From Liolophura sinensis (lineage: Eukaryota > Mollusca > Polyplacophora > Chitonida > Chitonidae), in contig NC_088302.1 in the NCBI RefSeq assembly GCF_032854445.1, forward strand, positions 41,606,191 to 41,670,190: a stretch of DNA of 64,000 nucleotides. The letters run 5' to 3'. How positions within the stretch are numbered: position 1 is the stretch's first letter; every line of letters starts with the position of its first letter. A program made the position numbers and the translations under genes. The notes beneath the pieces are model-generated. The model was not told the origin of the DNA, searched no databases, and saw only the letters and a program-made list of their open reading frames with translations. Positions 24,085 through 37,030 of the stretch are shown piece after piece.

Positions 24085-27000
24085 ATGTTTCGGATAATAG
24101 TCGGAACTGTTTTACTCATGTGCTGCGATTATGCCTGGAGTCAGCAATGTGACGATATCCATCCAGGCTTGTGGGTAAGAGACAATAATGACTGCCAGAT
24201 CGCCTATCAGTGTAATTACGATGGCGAAATAAGTCAGCAGGTCAAATGTAACGCAAGTCAGATCTGGTCCAAACTTGCCAGCGCATGTGTGTGGGAATAC
24301 GACCCTGAGAGAGACGACTGTAATGGACAGCCGATGCAACCTAAAGAGAGTGAGTACTGCACCCTTTCATTAAATATGATTGTCTCTGGTCCATACATAA
24401 CAGCAAAACTTTAGAAAAGAACTTTTCATAATCGATTTAAATTATTTTAAGTAACAACTACCTCTACTCTTCTGTATTTCTCTACATTTCACCACCCCCA
24501 CTTTAAGTTAGCTAGTAAAATGCCCGAAAAGCGTTCATTCTAGTGGCAAAATAGACCGTGCGTGTTTTGATCGCGGTATATATGTATTGTCAGGGATACT
24601 AAATTTTCGTCTGTATGACTGAGGTATCTAATATAGATTTCTGTCTGGAAATATATTACTATTATAATCTTAGGGAAATAATGAAGGAAGATTTAGTATT
24701 GTGAAAATTTAGTTGACATTCTCATTTCAGCATAAACCCCACAACTACGTTGAGAGAGGGTATATAAATTTCTCTAAGATTTCAATATATAAATTCTATG
24801 CTTGTAATAAAAGCTTTCCGTTCTTATCGTGAAACGTTATTTTTATGCCCCAAAATCATTTTTGAGGTATAAGTTTTGGCTTTAGTTTAACTCAGTACTT
24901 AGGGCTTGTATCTACTCCAGGCTTTTAAGCATTTAAAACTTAACAGACTGAATATTCTACAGAGAAGATGCCTGGGCGGAAGTAAATCACCAAATAAATC
25001 CTACCAAGATTCCAAGTCTGTGGTAAGATATCCTAGCTTTTCTAGCTCAGATCATATTATTTGTACATAAATAAAGTTCATTTGCTGACGTCTGAACACA
25101 AATGCTGTGGTAACTCTGCAGACACCGAGTTCGAATCAAGAGAGTGCCATTGAGTATGCATCACTTCACTTTACCGAAGCGTGCACATAATGTTATATTT
25201 GTAGCAAGCCCAATCAGTTACTAATCCCTCTTTCATAACTATCCTTGTTGTAGATGACGATCGTTGCGTGAAGAGGACAGGGAACAATCCAGATCCCGAG
25301 GACTGCTCTCGATTTGTGTCATGCGCAAACGGAACGCTGATCGCTATTCAGAAATGTGGAGAAGGAACACTCTTCTTCCCCAAAAATGACTCCTGTGAGT
25401 TCGCCCAAGTGGTGGCGCATTCATGTGGAAGCAGGCCTATTCCCGATCACATTGTCATCAGTAAGTACAGAACTCGTGTATATGGCTGTTTTCATACTAG
25501 CATTGACAGTAAAATGTAGCTCAAAGTTTGACTTCTAATATCTAAGATTATACACACTCACTTGTTCTAAGGCCTACTACAATTTCATGCAATGGAGGAG
25601 AAAGCATCCTTGTTTGGTTCGACAGCTACTAGTAGTTTAAATTAGGAGGGCAATTTTATGACGAAAGGCGGTGCTTTACTGCGGGCATTCCGTATTCCTT
25701 TACCCATAAACTTAACCCACTCTCTTGTATTTGTTTATTTAATTATTTGATTGATGTTAGATCGATGCATGACGTGGTCTTTAAGTCACCGTGATTGCAT
25801 TGGTGAGAGGCTTATTGGTCATTGTACCGCGCTGACACGCTAATCACATCGGCAACTGCTCCCTTGTAAATGAAATATTCTTGAATACGGCGTTAAACAC
25901 TAATCAAATTATTTTTAAAAAAAAATAAATCATAGCTAATTCATAACTCTTTGTAGGAGTTTTATACGTTATTCCTTTAGTTTGAAAATAAAATCTTTTC
26001 GGCTTCAGTTAAGTTTGCTGCAAATGTATCCGTCAGATTTCTGTTGGTAATCTTGGTGTTGTTCATCCCATTTTGGTACGTTTTAAATGCTAAAGATTGG
26101 GTAGACAACTTTTGGAAGTTGCGAAACAGTGAGTGGGTAAAATGTAAAGAAAAAGAGAAAAGTGTGTAGCACCCAAAGGACATGAGGCAAAGGATGTATC
26201 ATACCGCTGTATATAAGGATAAACTCTTGGCACTTAAACCACTCTTAAATATATGTTGATTCATCAATAGATTGACATTTCCCCTTTTTAAAATCATACG
26301 ACGGTAGCGCTGCACATTGATCCAACTCATGTTGACTTCCTCTCCGGTCGCACGTGGTAAGGTCTGGCATCAACCTGTGGATGGTTGTGGGTGACCCCCG
26401 GACCCGAGAAAGTTTTCTGAGCAACTCTTGCAATGACATGGAATATTCGCCAGCTTTACGTCACACTATCAGTGCACTCATACGATTTTATAATGAGTGT
26501 GTAGGGTTTTTTGAAGACTATATAGGCATAGAACCTATTATTTTGACGAAAAATCGTTTCTGCTTTGCATATAGACTGTAAGTAATACGGCCTTAATTGT
26601 CTATGCTCATGCTGGCTTCCACTCCGGACGTACGTGGGGAGGTCTCCAGCAACCTGCGGATGGTCGTGGGTGTTTTCCCTGGGCTCTCCCCGATTCTTTC
26701 TTACCGTAATACCCTCGTATTAGTGAAATATTCTTGAAAAATATGGCGTAAAACTCCAGTCAACTAAATAAATAATCACACCCAGGCCACCATGTATATT
26801 GGTAGCCATAACAAGGCAAAGACAATGGCCAAAGTACAAACCTGTAGCAATAGTTTTGCGATATCACTGAAACCTATAAGAAATGACAATTTAGGTATAT
26901 ATCGCATGCAAATATCTGATTTTACTTTTCAGCCGAGCCCGATCCAGAGTGCAAAGGTTTAGGTGATTCTGTCATCCCGGACCTCAGCAACTCTTGTTAC

Positions 27001-27129
27001 TTCCACCACTGTCAGGCAGGTAAGAAGGTAAAGCGGGATAGATGTCCCCATGGCACTGCCTTCAGACACGAGGGAGGCTCCGGCAAGTGCGAGTGGTCGA
27101 AAACGAGGTGCGGGCCCCGAGAGGGTTAA
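24085..27129 (+). CDS. Secreted triple-CBM14 chitin-binding protein, copy 2
   Basis: Exons 24085-24349, 25254-25460, 26933-27129; 669 bp, 222 aa. The ATG opens MFRIIVGTVLLMCCDYAWS, a clear signal peptide, so the mature protein begins near residue 20. Three peritrophin-A/CBM14-type six-Cys domains follow, one per exon: about residues 23-83 (DGEISQQVKC, ASACVWEYDPERDDC), 94-147 (DPEDCSRFVSC, KNDSC) and 165-218 (NSCYFHHCQAG, KCEWSKTRC). Introns have GT-AG ends and are both phase 1, so each domain exon could be duplicated or skipped without shifting the frame. The likely role is binding chitin outside the cell, in gut lining, cuticle or shell and mantle matrix; which of these cannot be told. No membrane segment or catalytic domain is present. 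A TATA box and a poly(A) signal frame the gene. This copy looks intact. Confidence 0.9.
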
Positions 27130-27944
27130 CGGTGGTAAGCCTTAGATAAGGCTGTCAGCGAGACGTCCCCAAGGAACAGCGTCCTTCAGCCTTGGGGCCG
27201 TTCAACCCAAGTGTCTCAGACAGTAACGGACACATCTTCTCAACTCTGGACTCAGACCATTTTTCCCCAAGTTTTATGATGCGCTGAATATTAATATTTC
27301 TCGGTGACATTTAAATAACGAGCATTATTTTAGCCAATGAACATTTACCTATAAATACCCACTGCTAGACGCTCATTGTTTTACTTTTTATATAAAAAGT
27401 ATTTTCTTTGTGGGTGAAGTTTCTTCTTTAACCCAGCTACGTACATGTATGTGTGTTTATATATCATGACAGCCTGGGCATATTTTCTTTTAAAGAAGGG
27501 GTAGTTTTGATATTTTTTATCTAGATAGCTTAGCTCTGTTCTCATGTTTACTTTAATTTGTTTTGCAAAGTTGTTGAAGTGGGGTGACCAGGTTTTTTTT
27601 GTCCGGTGTACAGGCATTCCATCATATAGCCCGGCACAGAAATAATACTGCGACACTGATAATAGGTATGCAGCGTGAGACGTGTGTAGCATGTGAAGTG
27701 TGGCATGATGCAAGGGGAAGCCATGAGAGCAGACCTTTCGTCAATTTCTGACTCAGCATACCGTATAATATGACTTATACAAATCTTGCATAAGTTACAA
27801 AGTAGCGTAACGACAAGATAGCCGTAGCAGTATTACATTTGTATAGCAGTTTTGTGCGTATGTGATTGTATATTAGATAGTAGCCTTATAGAAAATAGGC
27901 AGAGATAAAAATTGATGTTTTGAGAAAAGAAAAGTGAACAAAAA

Positions 27945-27950
27945 AATAAA
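27945..27950 (+). terminator. Polyadenylation signal, copy 2
   Basis: AATAAA with the same downstream GU-rich stretch as copy 1. Confidence 0.55.
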
Positions 27951-28628
27951 ATGTGCACTTTCAGCTTCTTGTGTGTTTCATTTATATCACTGGGGACTTC
28001 ATGAAGTCTCTTTATAATGGTTCACCTCTAATTTGAACGTTTCACCTTTCATCACTGATTCATTTGTACGCTCAGGTTTAGATCCTGTGTGTTTTGTGAC
28101 AATTTCAATCAACGTCATCTTGGTAAATGACCTAACGATTAGTCACCTGGAACGTTCATATCGGTAGGCGGCTGGAATACAAATGTCTGTTTCGAGCCAT
28201 AGATTCAAAAAATGTATTTTGCTTTATATATTTGATTGGTGATTTAACGCCGAACTTATGTACGAACCTTTCTCTTCTGCCGCGGCGATGGTTTCATAGG
28301 TAGAAGTACGTTGAGTAAAAGTCATCGTCCTTTGGAAAGTCATTGACGATTTGTTCCACGTTTGACACACATAGTTTCATACGTATGATGCAGAATCTAA
28401 TCCATATTGGGAAAAGGTAAGTGATCTACAAATAACTTCATGCACACCCACCCAACTTATTATCGGTTATATATTACTACGCGGGCCCCCGGGAGTAGTG
28501 GAGGTCGTAAAATATCGTGTATTCGGGAAGGGATCTCCTGTGTTTTCGTTAATGTAAAAAAACTAGTACGCACAAGATCAGTATGCACAAGGATATATAA
28601 CTTGCACATGCAAAATGTGAAGACAATA

Positions 28629-28802
28629 TAGCATATTGCGTAACTGTAGACCAGTGACGCCCATAAATATATTGCAATCAATATCAGTGCGTGTAATTAG
28701 ATACCATTTAAGCATTTATATGAACAGTTAGAATAAAACCCTGAGGTAAATTTGCATGGGGCTGTGTTTCACCGATTGCGTGTAAGCATTTGCCATGTAT
28801 CA
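28629..28802 (-). repeat. Dispersed repeat R1, start of unit 3
   Basis: Same element as at 13131, beginning GCATATTGCGTAACTG. Confidence 0.75.
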
Positions 28803-28812
28803 CTTCGCCGTC

Positions 28813-28892
28813 GCTGCTCTAGTGAAATATTCCTGAGTACGGCGTAAAACACCGATGAAATCAATAAATAAATGAATAAATAAATAAATAAA
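28813..28892 (+). repeat. SINE tail with short AAAT tract, unit 3
   Basis: Equivalent of 13317-13492; the A/T tract is only about 40 bp here. Confidence 0.7.
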
Positions 28893-29166
28893 ACGTATCT
28901 GTTACTGAAACGTATGCCGAAGACACCAATCATTTCACCAATCTCAGTATATTATCACGATTCCATCTGGGCCATCCAGTTCCGGCGCTCTCGCCTATAT
29001 GCCGATCGTCAAGCAATTAACCAACAAAAAGAATTTTGACTCCAAACAAATACACCTGGACGCCGATCACGAAGCAATATTCAACTTAAGTCAAAATTTC
29101 AAATGACTTTAAAATTCTTAATTCTTACATAACAAGGTTAAAATATTGCTTAACTATGTAAATTCC

Positions 29167-29314
29167 AGGCGGTCTGTCAGCAACCTGCGGATGGTTGTGT
29201 GTCTTCCCCGGGCTCTGCCCGGTTTCCTCCCACCATATTGCTGCCACCATATTCGTATAATGGAAATATTCTGGAGTACGGCGTAAAATACCAATCAAAC
29301 AAATCAAACAAATA
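29167..29314 (+). mobile_element. SINE 3' half, unit 3
   Basis: Copy of the 21152-21300 element, with the same truncation point. Confidence 0.8.
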
Positions 29315-31343
29315 AATTTTGAGTAAGTTATTCTAAAAAAATTCCAGCTAGACTAACGGAAAGGGCCATACAAAGTTTAATAATTGAAATTTTGACTTAA
29401 GATATACCTAAGATGTTTTCGCATTCCCGTGACCAGAAAATTAGAAAAGCGTCAAAAAATACGGTAACTCCGATCGTGGAGCAAAAATACACTGCAACAT
29501 TACCAAAGAAATATTAAATAAGTATTATCTCTTTTTCAAACAGAACGTATGATATATTTATAGGTATATGATTTTCCGATTATGTTCTCTAACATGTGTA
29601 AGTTTGATTGAGCTTTCATTTGGTATAAACTTGTATGAGTATCCACTTTGACAATAATGTAAGTTTGAATGAGTATCCAAGTTTAATGTTTAAGTCTGAA
29701 CGAGGATACAGTATTGCGTTGTATGAGTCTTGAGGATCCAGTTTTGGGATGCATAAATCTGAATGAGAATCCAGTTTCACTATGTATGAGTTGTACGGCG
29801 TATAAATCTGTAGGAGGATTCAGTTCACCTATGTACAAGTTGAATGTACATCCAGGTTTACAACGGTATGGCTAGGCTTTAATGTGGACCTAGTTCGAAA
29901 GTCTATGTTAGCATCCTCTTTATTTATACAACGATGCATATAACTATAATCCTGTGTTTATTTATATAAATACCGTACAAAAAATATTTCACCTTCATGA
30001 CCACGACCTTTTTCATACGTGAGGGAGACCAGAATGCACGAAGTAAAACAAAATGACTTTGGCAGGTAAACAATGAACTTCGTTACGTATGGCAGGCATT
30101 TAGATTTTAACCCGTAGAGGGAAAGAAATTCATGTAAGATCCCTCTGAGTAGAACCACCTATTGATGTCAACCAGCACGGTTTTAGCCAGCATAGTCCAA
30201 GAACAGTGCAAGCTGAGGAATCATGAAAATTCCCTGCATGGCCGAGGTTGGGTTTGAACAAAAGCCCGGTGGATCAATCTATTTTGACTACGTATCCATA
30301 TAGGTTTGCGTAAATCTGTTTGATAAACGACAGGCTGTAGTACGTCAGGCAAAAAAGGCTTGCACATTATCAAACTGGATGTACATACATGTCTCGGGTC
30401 ATATAGACGACTTTACGTCATGGGGACCAGGAAAGAACCAGTGGTTTTCTACAAGATAGCCTATAGAGGACAGGAAAGAGACTTTTTAGAAGGATCCCTG
30501 CAATTTAACAGTGTATAATAATCACGTATGAAGATGAACACAAGTTCATTTTGGATAAATATTCGTGTAGACAGAGACAGCTCTGTGCATGGTCCAGTTA
30601 ATAAGACGATAGAGAGTCTCACTGAATTAGGCTGACTGGAGAGGGGTCTTTATCAATTTGATAGATTATCGATTAGAATGTCTTCTGCGCAGAAGTCATT
30701 TAGTGAAAGGACAGATTATGTTTAATTTTCCATTTGCTTTTGAGCATGTCATAGTGATATAATGCCATATCCCCTTAACAAAGTGCCTAACCGTTTTGAT
30801 CACAAGACGCAAAAGCAGAAGAGTTTGTCTAGGAATGTGGCCATTGCCGACTTCACAGGTTCAGATTTTTACCTCATGTTTCAAGCTTCTGTAATTGGTT
30901 TTTAATTCCGCAATCATGGAGTGTTTTACACAGCTTTGGCCGGAGCTTAACTTTAGCCACTCACGTCCTTTTTCACACACGCATGTTGGTTTAAAATACA
31001 TTCTTGAGAAAACACAATCTATGGATGAAAGGAAAGAAAGAAAGAAAGGACTATAAAATGAAAAAAAATCATTTTTTTCTCGGTTTTACAAGATGTAAAC
31101 GCGACAGAGTCTTACAGCAGTAATTAAGGTGAGAAGAGCACGAAATCTCACAGCCTTCCTGTAAGTTTGTCCTGCCGGATTGTTTGTGATAAAACATTTG
31201 GGGTAAACAAATGTGACGGCAAACTCACCGGTTCATACGACCTCCAGCGCTCCAGTCATCACATTGTCCGTGCAGATTTGCAAAGCTTTTCATCAATGGC
31301 CAGCACGTGACCTTCCAAAAGCAGACGACAAACAAACATCCGG

Positions 31344-31351
31344 TATAAATA
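31344..31351 (+). promoter_or_regulatory. TATA box, copy 3
   Basis: TATAAATA 154 bp upstream of the ATG at 31498. Confidence 0.55.
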
Positions 31352-31497
31352 TGACCGAAGGTAGCAGAGCATCTGCATTCACGATATTCCATCTCTTCGA
31401 GTGTTTGTCAGTTTTCACTGTTTTGCTCTCGGAGAGAGATAGGAAAAACAGATTCTAAACCGTTTTAGGACATTTCTGTGCATAAATATCCAGGAAA

Positions 31498-34296
31498 ATG
31501 TTTCGGATAATAGTCGGAACTGTTTTACTCATGTGCTGCGATTACGCCTGGGGTCAGGAATGTGACGATGTCCATCCAGGCTTGTGGGTAAGAGACAATA
31601 ATGACTGCCAGATCGCCTATCAGTGTGATTACGATGGCAAAATAAGTCAGCAGGTCAAATGTAACGCAAGTCAGATTTGGTCCAAACTTGCCAGCGCATG
31701 TGTGTGGGAATACGACCCTGAGAGAGACGACTGTAATGGACAGCCGATGCAACCTAAAGAGAGTGAGTACTGCACCCTTTCATTAAATATGATTGTCTCT
31801 GGTCCATACATAACAGTAAAACTTTGGAAAAGAACTTCATAATCGATTTAAATTATTTTAAGTCCCAATTACCTCTACTCTTCTGCATTTCTCTACATTT
31901 CACCACCCCCACTTCAAGTTAGCTAGTAAAATGCCTGAAAAGCGTCCATTCTAGTTGCAAAATAGACCGTGCGTGTTTTGATCGCGGTATATATGTATTG
32001 TCAGGGATACTAAATTTTCGTGTGTATGACTGAGGTATCTAATATAGATTTCTGTCTGGAAATATATTACTATTATAATCTTAGGGAAATAATAAAGGAA
32101 GATTCAGTATTGTGAAAATTTAGTTGACATTCTCATTTCAGCATAAACCCCACAACTACGTTGAGAGAGGGTATATAAATTTCTCTAAGATTTCAATATA
32201 TAAATTCTATGCTTGTAATAAAAGCTTTCCGTTTTTATCGTGAAACGTTATTTTTATGCCCCAAAATCATTTCTGAGGTATAAGTTTTGGCTTTAGTTTA
32301 ACTCAGTACTTAGGGCTTGTATCTACTCCAGGCTTTTAAGCATTTAAAACTTAACAGACTGAATATTCTACAGAGAAGATGCCAGGGCGGAAGTAAATCA
32401 CCAAATAAATCCTACCAAGATTCCAAGTAAAGATATCCAAATAAGATAATCTAGCTTTTCTAGCTCAGATCATATTATTTGTACATAGATAAAGTTCATT
32501 TGCTGACGTCTGAACACAAATGTTGTGGTAACTCTGCAGACACCGAGTTCGAATCAAGAGAGTGCCATTGAGTATGCATCACTTCACTTTACCGAAGCGT
32601 GCACATAATGTTATATTTGTAGCAAGCCCCATCAGTTACTAATCCCTCTTTCATAACTATCCTTGTTGTAGATGACGATCGTTGCGTGAAGAGGACAGGG
32701 AACAATCCAGATCCCGAGGACTGCTCTCGATTTGTGTCATGCGCAAACGGAACGCTGATCGCTATTCAGAAATGTGGAGAAGGAACACTCTTCTTCCCCA
32801 AAAATGACTCCTGTGAGTTCGCCCAAGTGGTGGCGAAATCATGTGGAAGCAGGCCTATTCCCGATCACATTGTTATCAGTAAGTACAGAACTCGTGTATA
32901 TGGCTGTTTTGATACTAGCATTGACAGTAAAATGTAGCTCAAAGTTTGACTTCTAATATCTAAGATTATACACACTCACTTGTTCTAAGGCCTGCTATAA
33001 TTTCATGCAATGGAGGAGAAAGCATCCTTGTTTGGTTCGACAGCTACTAGTAGTTTAAATTAGGAGGGCAATTTTATGACGAAAGACGGTGCTTTACTAC
33101 GGCATTTCGTATTCCTTTACCCATAAACTTATGCATAACCCGCTGTTTTGTATTTATTTATTTAATTATTTGATTGATGTTAGATCGATGCATGAGGTGG
33201 TGAGAGGCTTATTGGTCATTGTACCGCGCTGACACGCTAATCACATCGGCAACTGCTCCCTTGTAAATGAAATATTCTTGAATACGGCGTTAAACACTAA
33301 TCAAATTATTTAAAAACAAAATAAATCATAGCTAATTCATAACTCTTTGTAGGAGTTTTATACGTTATTCCTTTAGTTCGAAAATAAAATCTTTTCGGCT
33401 TCAGTTAAGTTTGCTGCAAATATATCCGTTTGATTTCTGTTGGTAATCTTGGTGTTGTTCATCCCATTTTGGTACGTTTTAAATGCTAAAGATTGGATAG
33501 ACAACTTTTGGAAGTTGCGAAACAGTGAGTGGGTAAAATGTAAAGAAAAAGAGAAAAGTGTGTAGCACCACAAGGGTATGAGGCAAAGGATGTATCATAC
33601 CGCTGTATATAAGGATAACCTCTTGGCACTTAAACCACTCTTAAATATATGTTGATTCATCAATAGACTGACATTTCCCCTTTTTAAAATCATACGACGG
33701 TAGCGCTGCACATTGATCCAACTCATGTTGACTTCCTCTCCGGTCGCACGTGGTAAGGTCTGGCATCAACCTGTGGATGGTTGTGGGTGACCCCCGGACC
33801 CGAGAAAGTTTTCTGAGCAACTCTTGCAATGACATGGAATATTCGCCAGCTTCTTACCGATTCTTTCTTACCGTAATACCTTCGTATTAGTGAAATATTC
33901 TTGAAAAATATGGCGTAAAACTCCAGTCAACTAAATAAATAATCACACCCAGGCCACCATGTATATTGGTAGCCATAGCTAGGCAAAGACAATGGCCAAA
34001 GTACAAACCTGTAGCAATAGTTTTGCGATTTCACTGAAACCTATAAGAAATGACAATTTAGGTATATATCGCATGCAAATATCTGATTTTACTTTTCAGC
34101 CGAGCCCGATCCAGAGTGCAAAGGTTTAGGTGATTCTGTCATCCCGGACCTCAGCAACTCTTGTTACTTCCACCACTGTCAGGCAGGTAAGAAGATAAAG
34201 CGGGATAGATGTCCCCATGGCACTGCCTTCAGACACGAGGGAGGCTCCGGCAAGTGCGAGTGGTCGAAAACGAGGTGCGGGCCCCGAGAGGGTTAA
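31498..34296 (+). CDS. Secreted triple-CBM14 chitin-binding protein, copy 3
   Basis: Exons 31498-31762, 32672-32878, 34100-34296; 222 aa, same structure as copy 2 (signal peptide, three six-Cys CBM14-type domains, phase-1 introns). Against copy 2 it has several replacements in and near domain 1: SQQCDDIHPG becomes GQECDDVHPG, CNYDGEI becomes CDYDGKI. In domain 2, VVAHSCG becomes VVAKSCG. All cysteines are kept. The changes alter charge in the first domain, so ligand binding may differ, but this is inference. Intron 2 is shorter by about 240 bp because of a deletion near 33850. The gene looks intact and is the last full copy in the array. Confidence 0.9.
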
Positions 34297-35107
34297 CGAT
34301 GGTAAGCCTTAGATAAGGCTGTCAGCGAGACGTCCCCAAGGAACAGCGTCCTCCAGCCTGGGGGCCCTTCAGACCAAGTGTCTCAGACAGTAACGGACAC
34401 ATCTTCTCAACTCTGTACTCAAACCATTTTTTTTTAAGTTTTATGTTGCGCTGAATATTAATATTTCTCGGTGACACTTAAATAACGAGAATTATTTTAG
34501 CCAATTGAACATTTACCTATAAATACCCACTGCTAGACGCTCATTGTTTTACTTTTTTATATAAAAAGTATTTTCTTTGTGGGTGGAGTTTCTTCTTTAA
34601 CTCAGCTACGTATGTGTGTTCATATATCATTAGAGCCTGGGCATATTTTCTTTTAAAGAAGGGGTAGTTTTGATATTTTTTATCTAGATAGCTTAGCTGT
34701 GTTCTTATGTTTACTTTAATTTGTTTTGCAAAGTTGTTGAAGTGGGGTGACCAGGTTGTTTTTGTCCGGTGTACAGGCATTCCATCATATAGCCCGGCAC
34801 AGAAATAATACTGCGACACTGATAATAGGTATGCAGCGTGAGACGTGTGTAGCATGTGAAGTGTGGCATGATGCAAGGGGAAGCCATGAGAGCAGACCTT
34901 TCGTCAATTTCTGACTCAGCATACCGTATAATATGACTTATACAAAACTTGCATAAGTTACAAAGTAGCGTAACGACAAGATAGCCGTAGCAGTATTACA
35001 TTTGTATAGCAGTTTTGTGCGTATGTGATTGTGTCTTAGATAGTAGCCTTAGAGAAAATAGGCAGAGATAAAAATTGATGTTTCGAGAAAAGAAAAGTGA
35101 ACGAAAA

Positions 35108-35113
35108 AATAAA
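35108..35113 (+). terminator. Polyadenylation signal, copy 3
   Basis: AATAAA in the same place as in copies 1 and 2. Confidence 0.55.
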
Positions 35114-35626
35114 ATGTGCACTTTCAGCTTCTTTTGTGTTTCATTTATATCACTGGGGACTTCAAGAAGTCTCTTTACAATGGTTCACCTCTAATTTGAA
35201 TGTTTCACCTTTCGTCACTGCTTCAATTCCACGCTAAAGTTTAGATCCTGTGTCAATTCTCTTGTAATTGAATACAGACTGGGCGTTCAGAATCTTCGTG
35301 GTTGTGTCTAAATCCGCTTAACCCGGAGATAGGAGCGTTGTGTTCATCCTGCTGAACTAGATCGCCACATTGGATACATGAACAATTGAAATCAAAGCGC
35401 AACTGGGATACATATGTATCAACAACTTATATACTAGCATGCTGCACGATTTGAATATTGATTTCACTTATTGAAATCTTATGTACGAACCTTTCTCTTC
35501 TACCGCGGCGATGGTTTTATAGGTAGAAATACGTTGAGTAAAAACCATCGTCCTTTGGAAAATCACTGAGGATTTGTTCCACGTTTGACACACATAGTTT
35601 AATACGTATGATGCAGAATCTAAGCA

Positions 35627-35800
35627 TATTGAGTAATTCTAGACCAGTGACGCCCATAAACATATTGCAATCAACATCAGTGCATGTAATTAGTTACCAT
35701 TTAAGTATTTACATGAACAGTTAGAATAAAACCCTAACTAAGGTAAATTTACATGGGGGCTGTATTTCAAAGATTGCGTGTAAGCATTTGCCATATATCA
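35627..35800 (-). repeat. Dispersed repeat R1 at the right end of the array
   Basis: GACCAGTGACGCCCATAAAC to GTAAGCATTTGCCATATATC, more diverged than the R1 copies inside the array. Unit homology stops just after it. Confidence 0.75.
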
Positions 35801-36024
35801 CATTCTCGTCGCCACTCTGGTTTTACTCTTTGTGCTGTGGTCTTCTGTATTTTGTCTCAGAAAAGCGTGATCTCACCATTGGTATAACTATAATGAAATG
35901 CCTATAGACTGGTCTACAATATGTTCGTAAATTAAGAATTAGAAAGTATCCCTCACGAAATTTCGCGTGCGCAGTCGTGTAAGGCGGTAATGCGCGGTTT
36001 GGTATAAAGGGTTTTTGTTTTGTT

Positions 36025-36083
36025 TTTTTGATTGGTGTTTATGTTGTACTCAAGAATATTTCACTTATACGACGGTTTTAGTT
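36025..36083 (-). mobile_element. SINE tail fragment, reverse
   Basis: TTTTTTTGATTGGTGTTTAT and GTACTCAAGAATATTTCACT; only the tail side remains. Confidence 0.6.
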
Positions 36084-36310
36084 TTACAATGAGTACAGTT
36101 CTCTTGTAAGTAAATATGGGCAGAGCGCCCAGAATCTCTGGCGCTCTGCATCATGGTTGTGTGTAATTGCGCTTAACCCGAGCTAGGAGCACTATATTCA
36201 TCGTGTTGAATTAGATCGCCACGCTGGATGTATGAACAGCTATACTCAAAGCGCAGCTGAGATACACATTTTGTTATCGACTATTGATATTCTAGCATGG
36301 TACACAACTT
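36084..36310. repeat. Diverged relic of array-unit flank
   Basis: Matches the stretch at about 19990-20120 and 35265-35420 (ATTCTCTTGTAA.TGAATA, GCGCTTAACCCG, TAGATCGCCAC) with many changes, so it appears to be an older duplicate of unit sequence outside the present array. Confidence 0.55.
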
Positions 36311-36371
36311 GAATACTGATTTCACTCAGTCGACTAGAACATATCTAGCGTCTTTCCTACATCATTGAAAA

Positions 36372-36580
36372 CGTGGTAGCTGGCAAAAGGTCACACGTAA
36401 CCGGTGAAATACCGCCTCTTATCAATTTACCTCAGTCAGGGTTTTATTCTCACTGTTCATGTAAATGCATAAATAGTAGCAATTTACACGCACCATAGCA
36501 CCATGGCTTAAGCAAATTAGGTTAAAAAAGTGCAGTGATGTTAACTGCAATTTATTAGACGTCACTGGTCTAAAATTACT
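36372..36580 (+). repeat. Dispersed repeat R1, plus orientation
   Basis: Second plus-strand copy, matching 10800-11035: GGTCACACGTAACCGGTGAA, GTTCATGTAAATGCATAAAT, TTAGACGTCACTGGTCTAAA. Confidence 0.75.
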
Positions 36581-36652
36581 CAAAATGCTGAGTTGTCCTC
36601 ACATTTAACATACAATCACATTAAAACACTCTATTGTAATAACAATTGTGGT

Positions 36653-36776
36653 CGTGGGTTTTCCTCTGGATCTGCCCGATTTCCTCCCACAATAATCCTA
36701 TCCGCCGTCGTATAAGTGAAATATTCTTGAGTATGGCGTAAAGCACCAATTAAATACACATATAAATAAATAAAAT
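36653..36776 (+). mobile_element. SINE 3' half
   Basis: GTCGTGGGTTTTCCTCTGG to GAGTATGGCGTAAAGCACCA and an A/T tail. Confidence 0.75.
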
Positions 36777-36954
36777 AAAAATAAAATATCACAATGTATA
36801 TAGCATATTCTGCAGACAAAAACGGCATAACCGTTGTGAACTGATAGGACATGTTGAATTTTGTGTCAATTCATGCAAGTTTCACTCCAGCTAAACATCG
36901 TTCATTCATTATATAATCAGGCCATGGTTTCTTCTTGAGAGGTGATCTGGGCCA

Positions 36955-37030
36955 AGTGTTTATTTATTTCATTAGAATTGTACGCTGTACTCAGGAATAT
37001 TTCACCAGCATTATGGTGGGAGATATACAG
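36955..37030 (-). mobile_element. SINE tail fragment, reverse
   Basis: GTTTATTTATTTCATTAGAA, GTACGCTGTACTCAGGAATA and CAGCATTATGGTGGGAG match the reverse SINE tail; the rest is degenerate. Confidence 0.6.

Larger units (their letters stand above)
13129..35820 (+). repeat. Tandem segmental array, three units of 7.0-8.1 kb
   Basis: Three directly repeated units start at about 13129, 20573 and 28629, and a partial fourth at about 35627-35800 contains only the R1 repeat and a few flanking bases. Units are nearly identical over kilobases, including introns and flanks, apart from indels: a 68-bp segment near 21930-22000 and 29950-30020 absent from unit 1, an inverted segment in unit 2 (22415-22815), and a ~240-bp deletion at 33850 in unit 3. 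Each unit carries one chitin-binding gene. Low divergence implies recent duplication. Confidence 0.9.
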
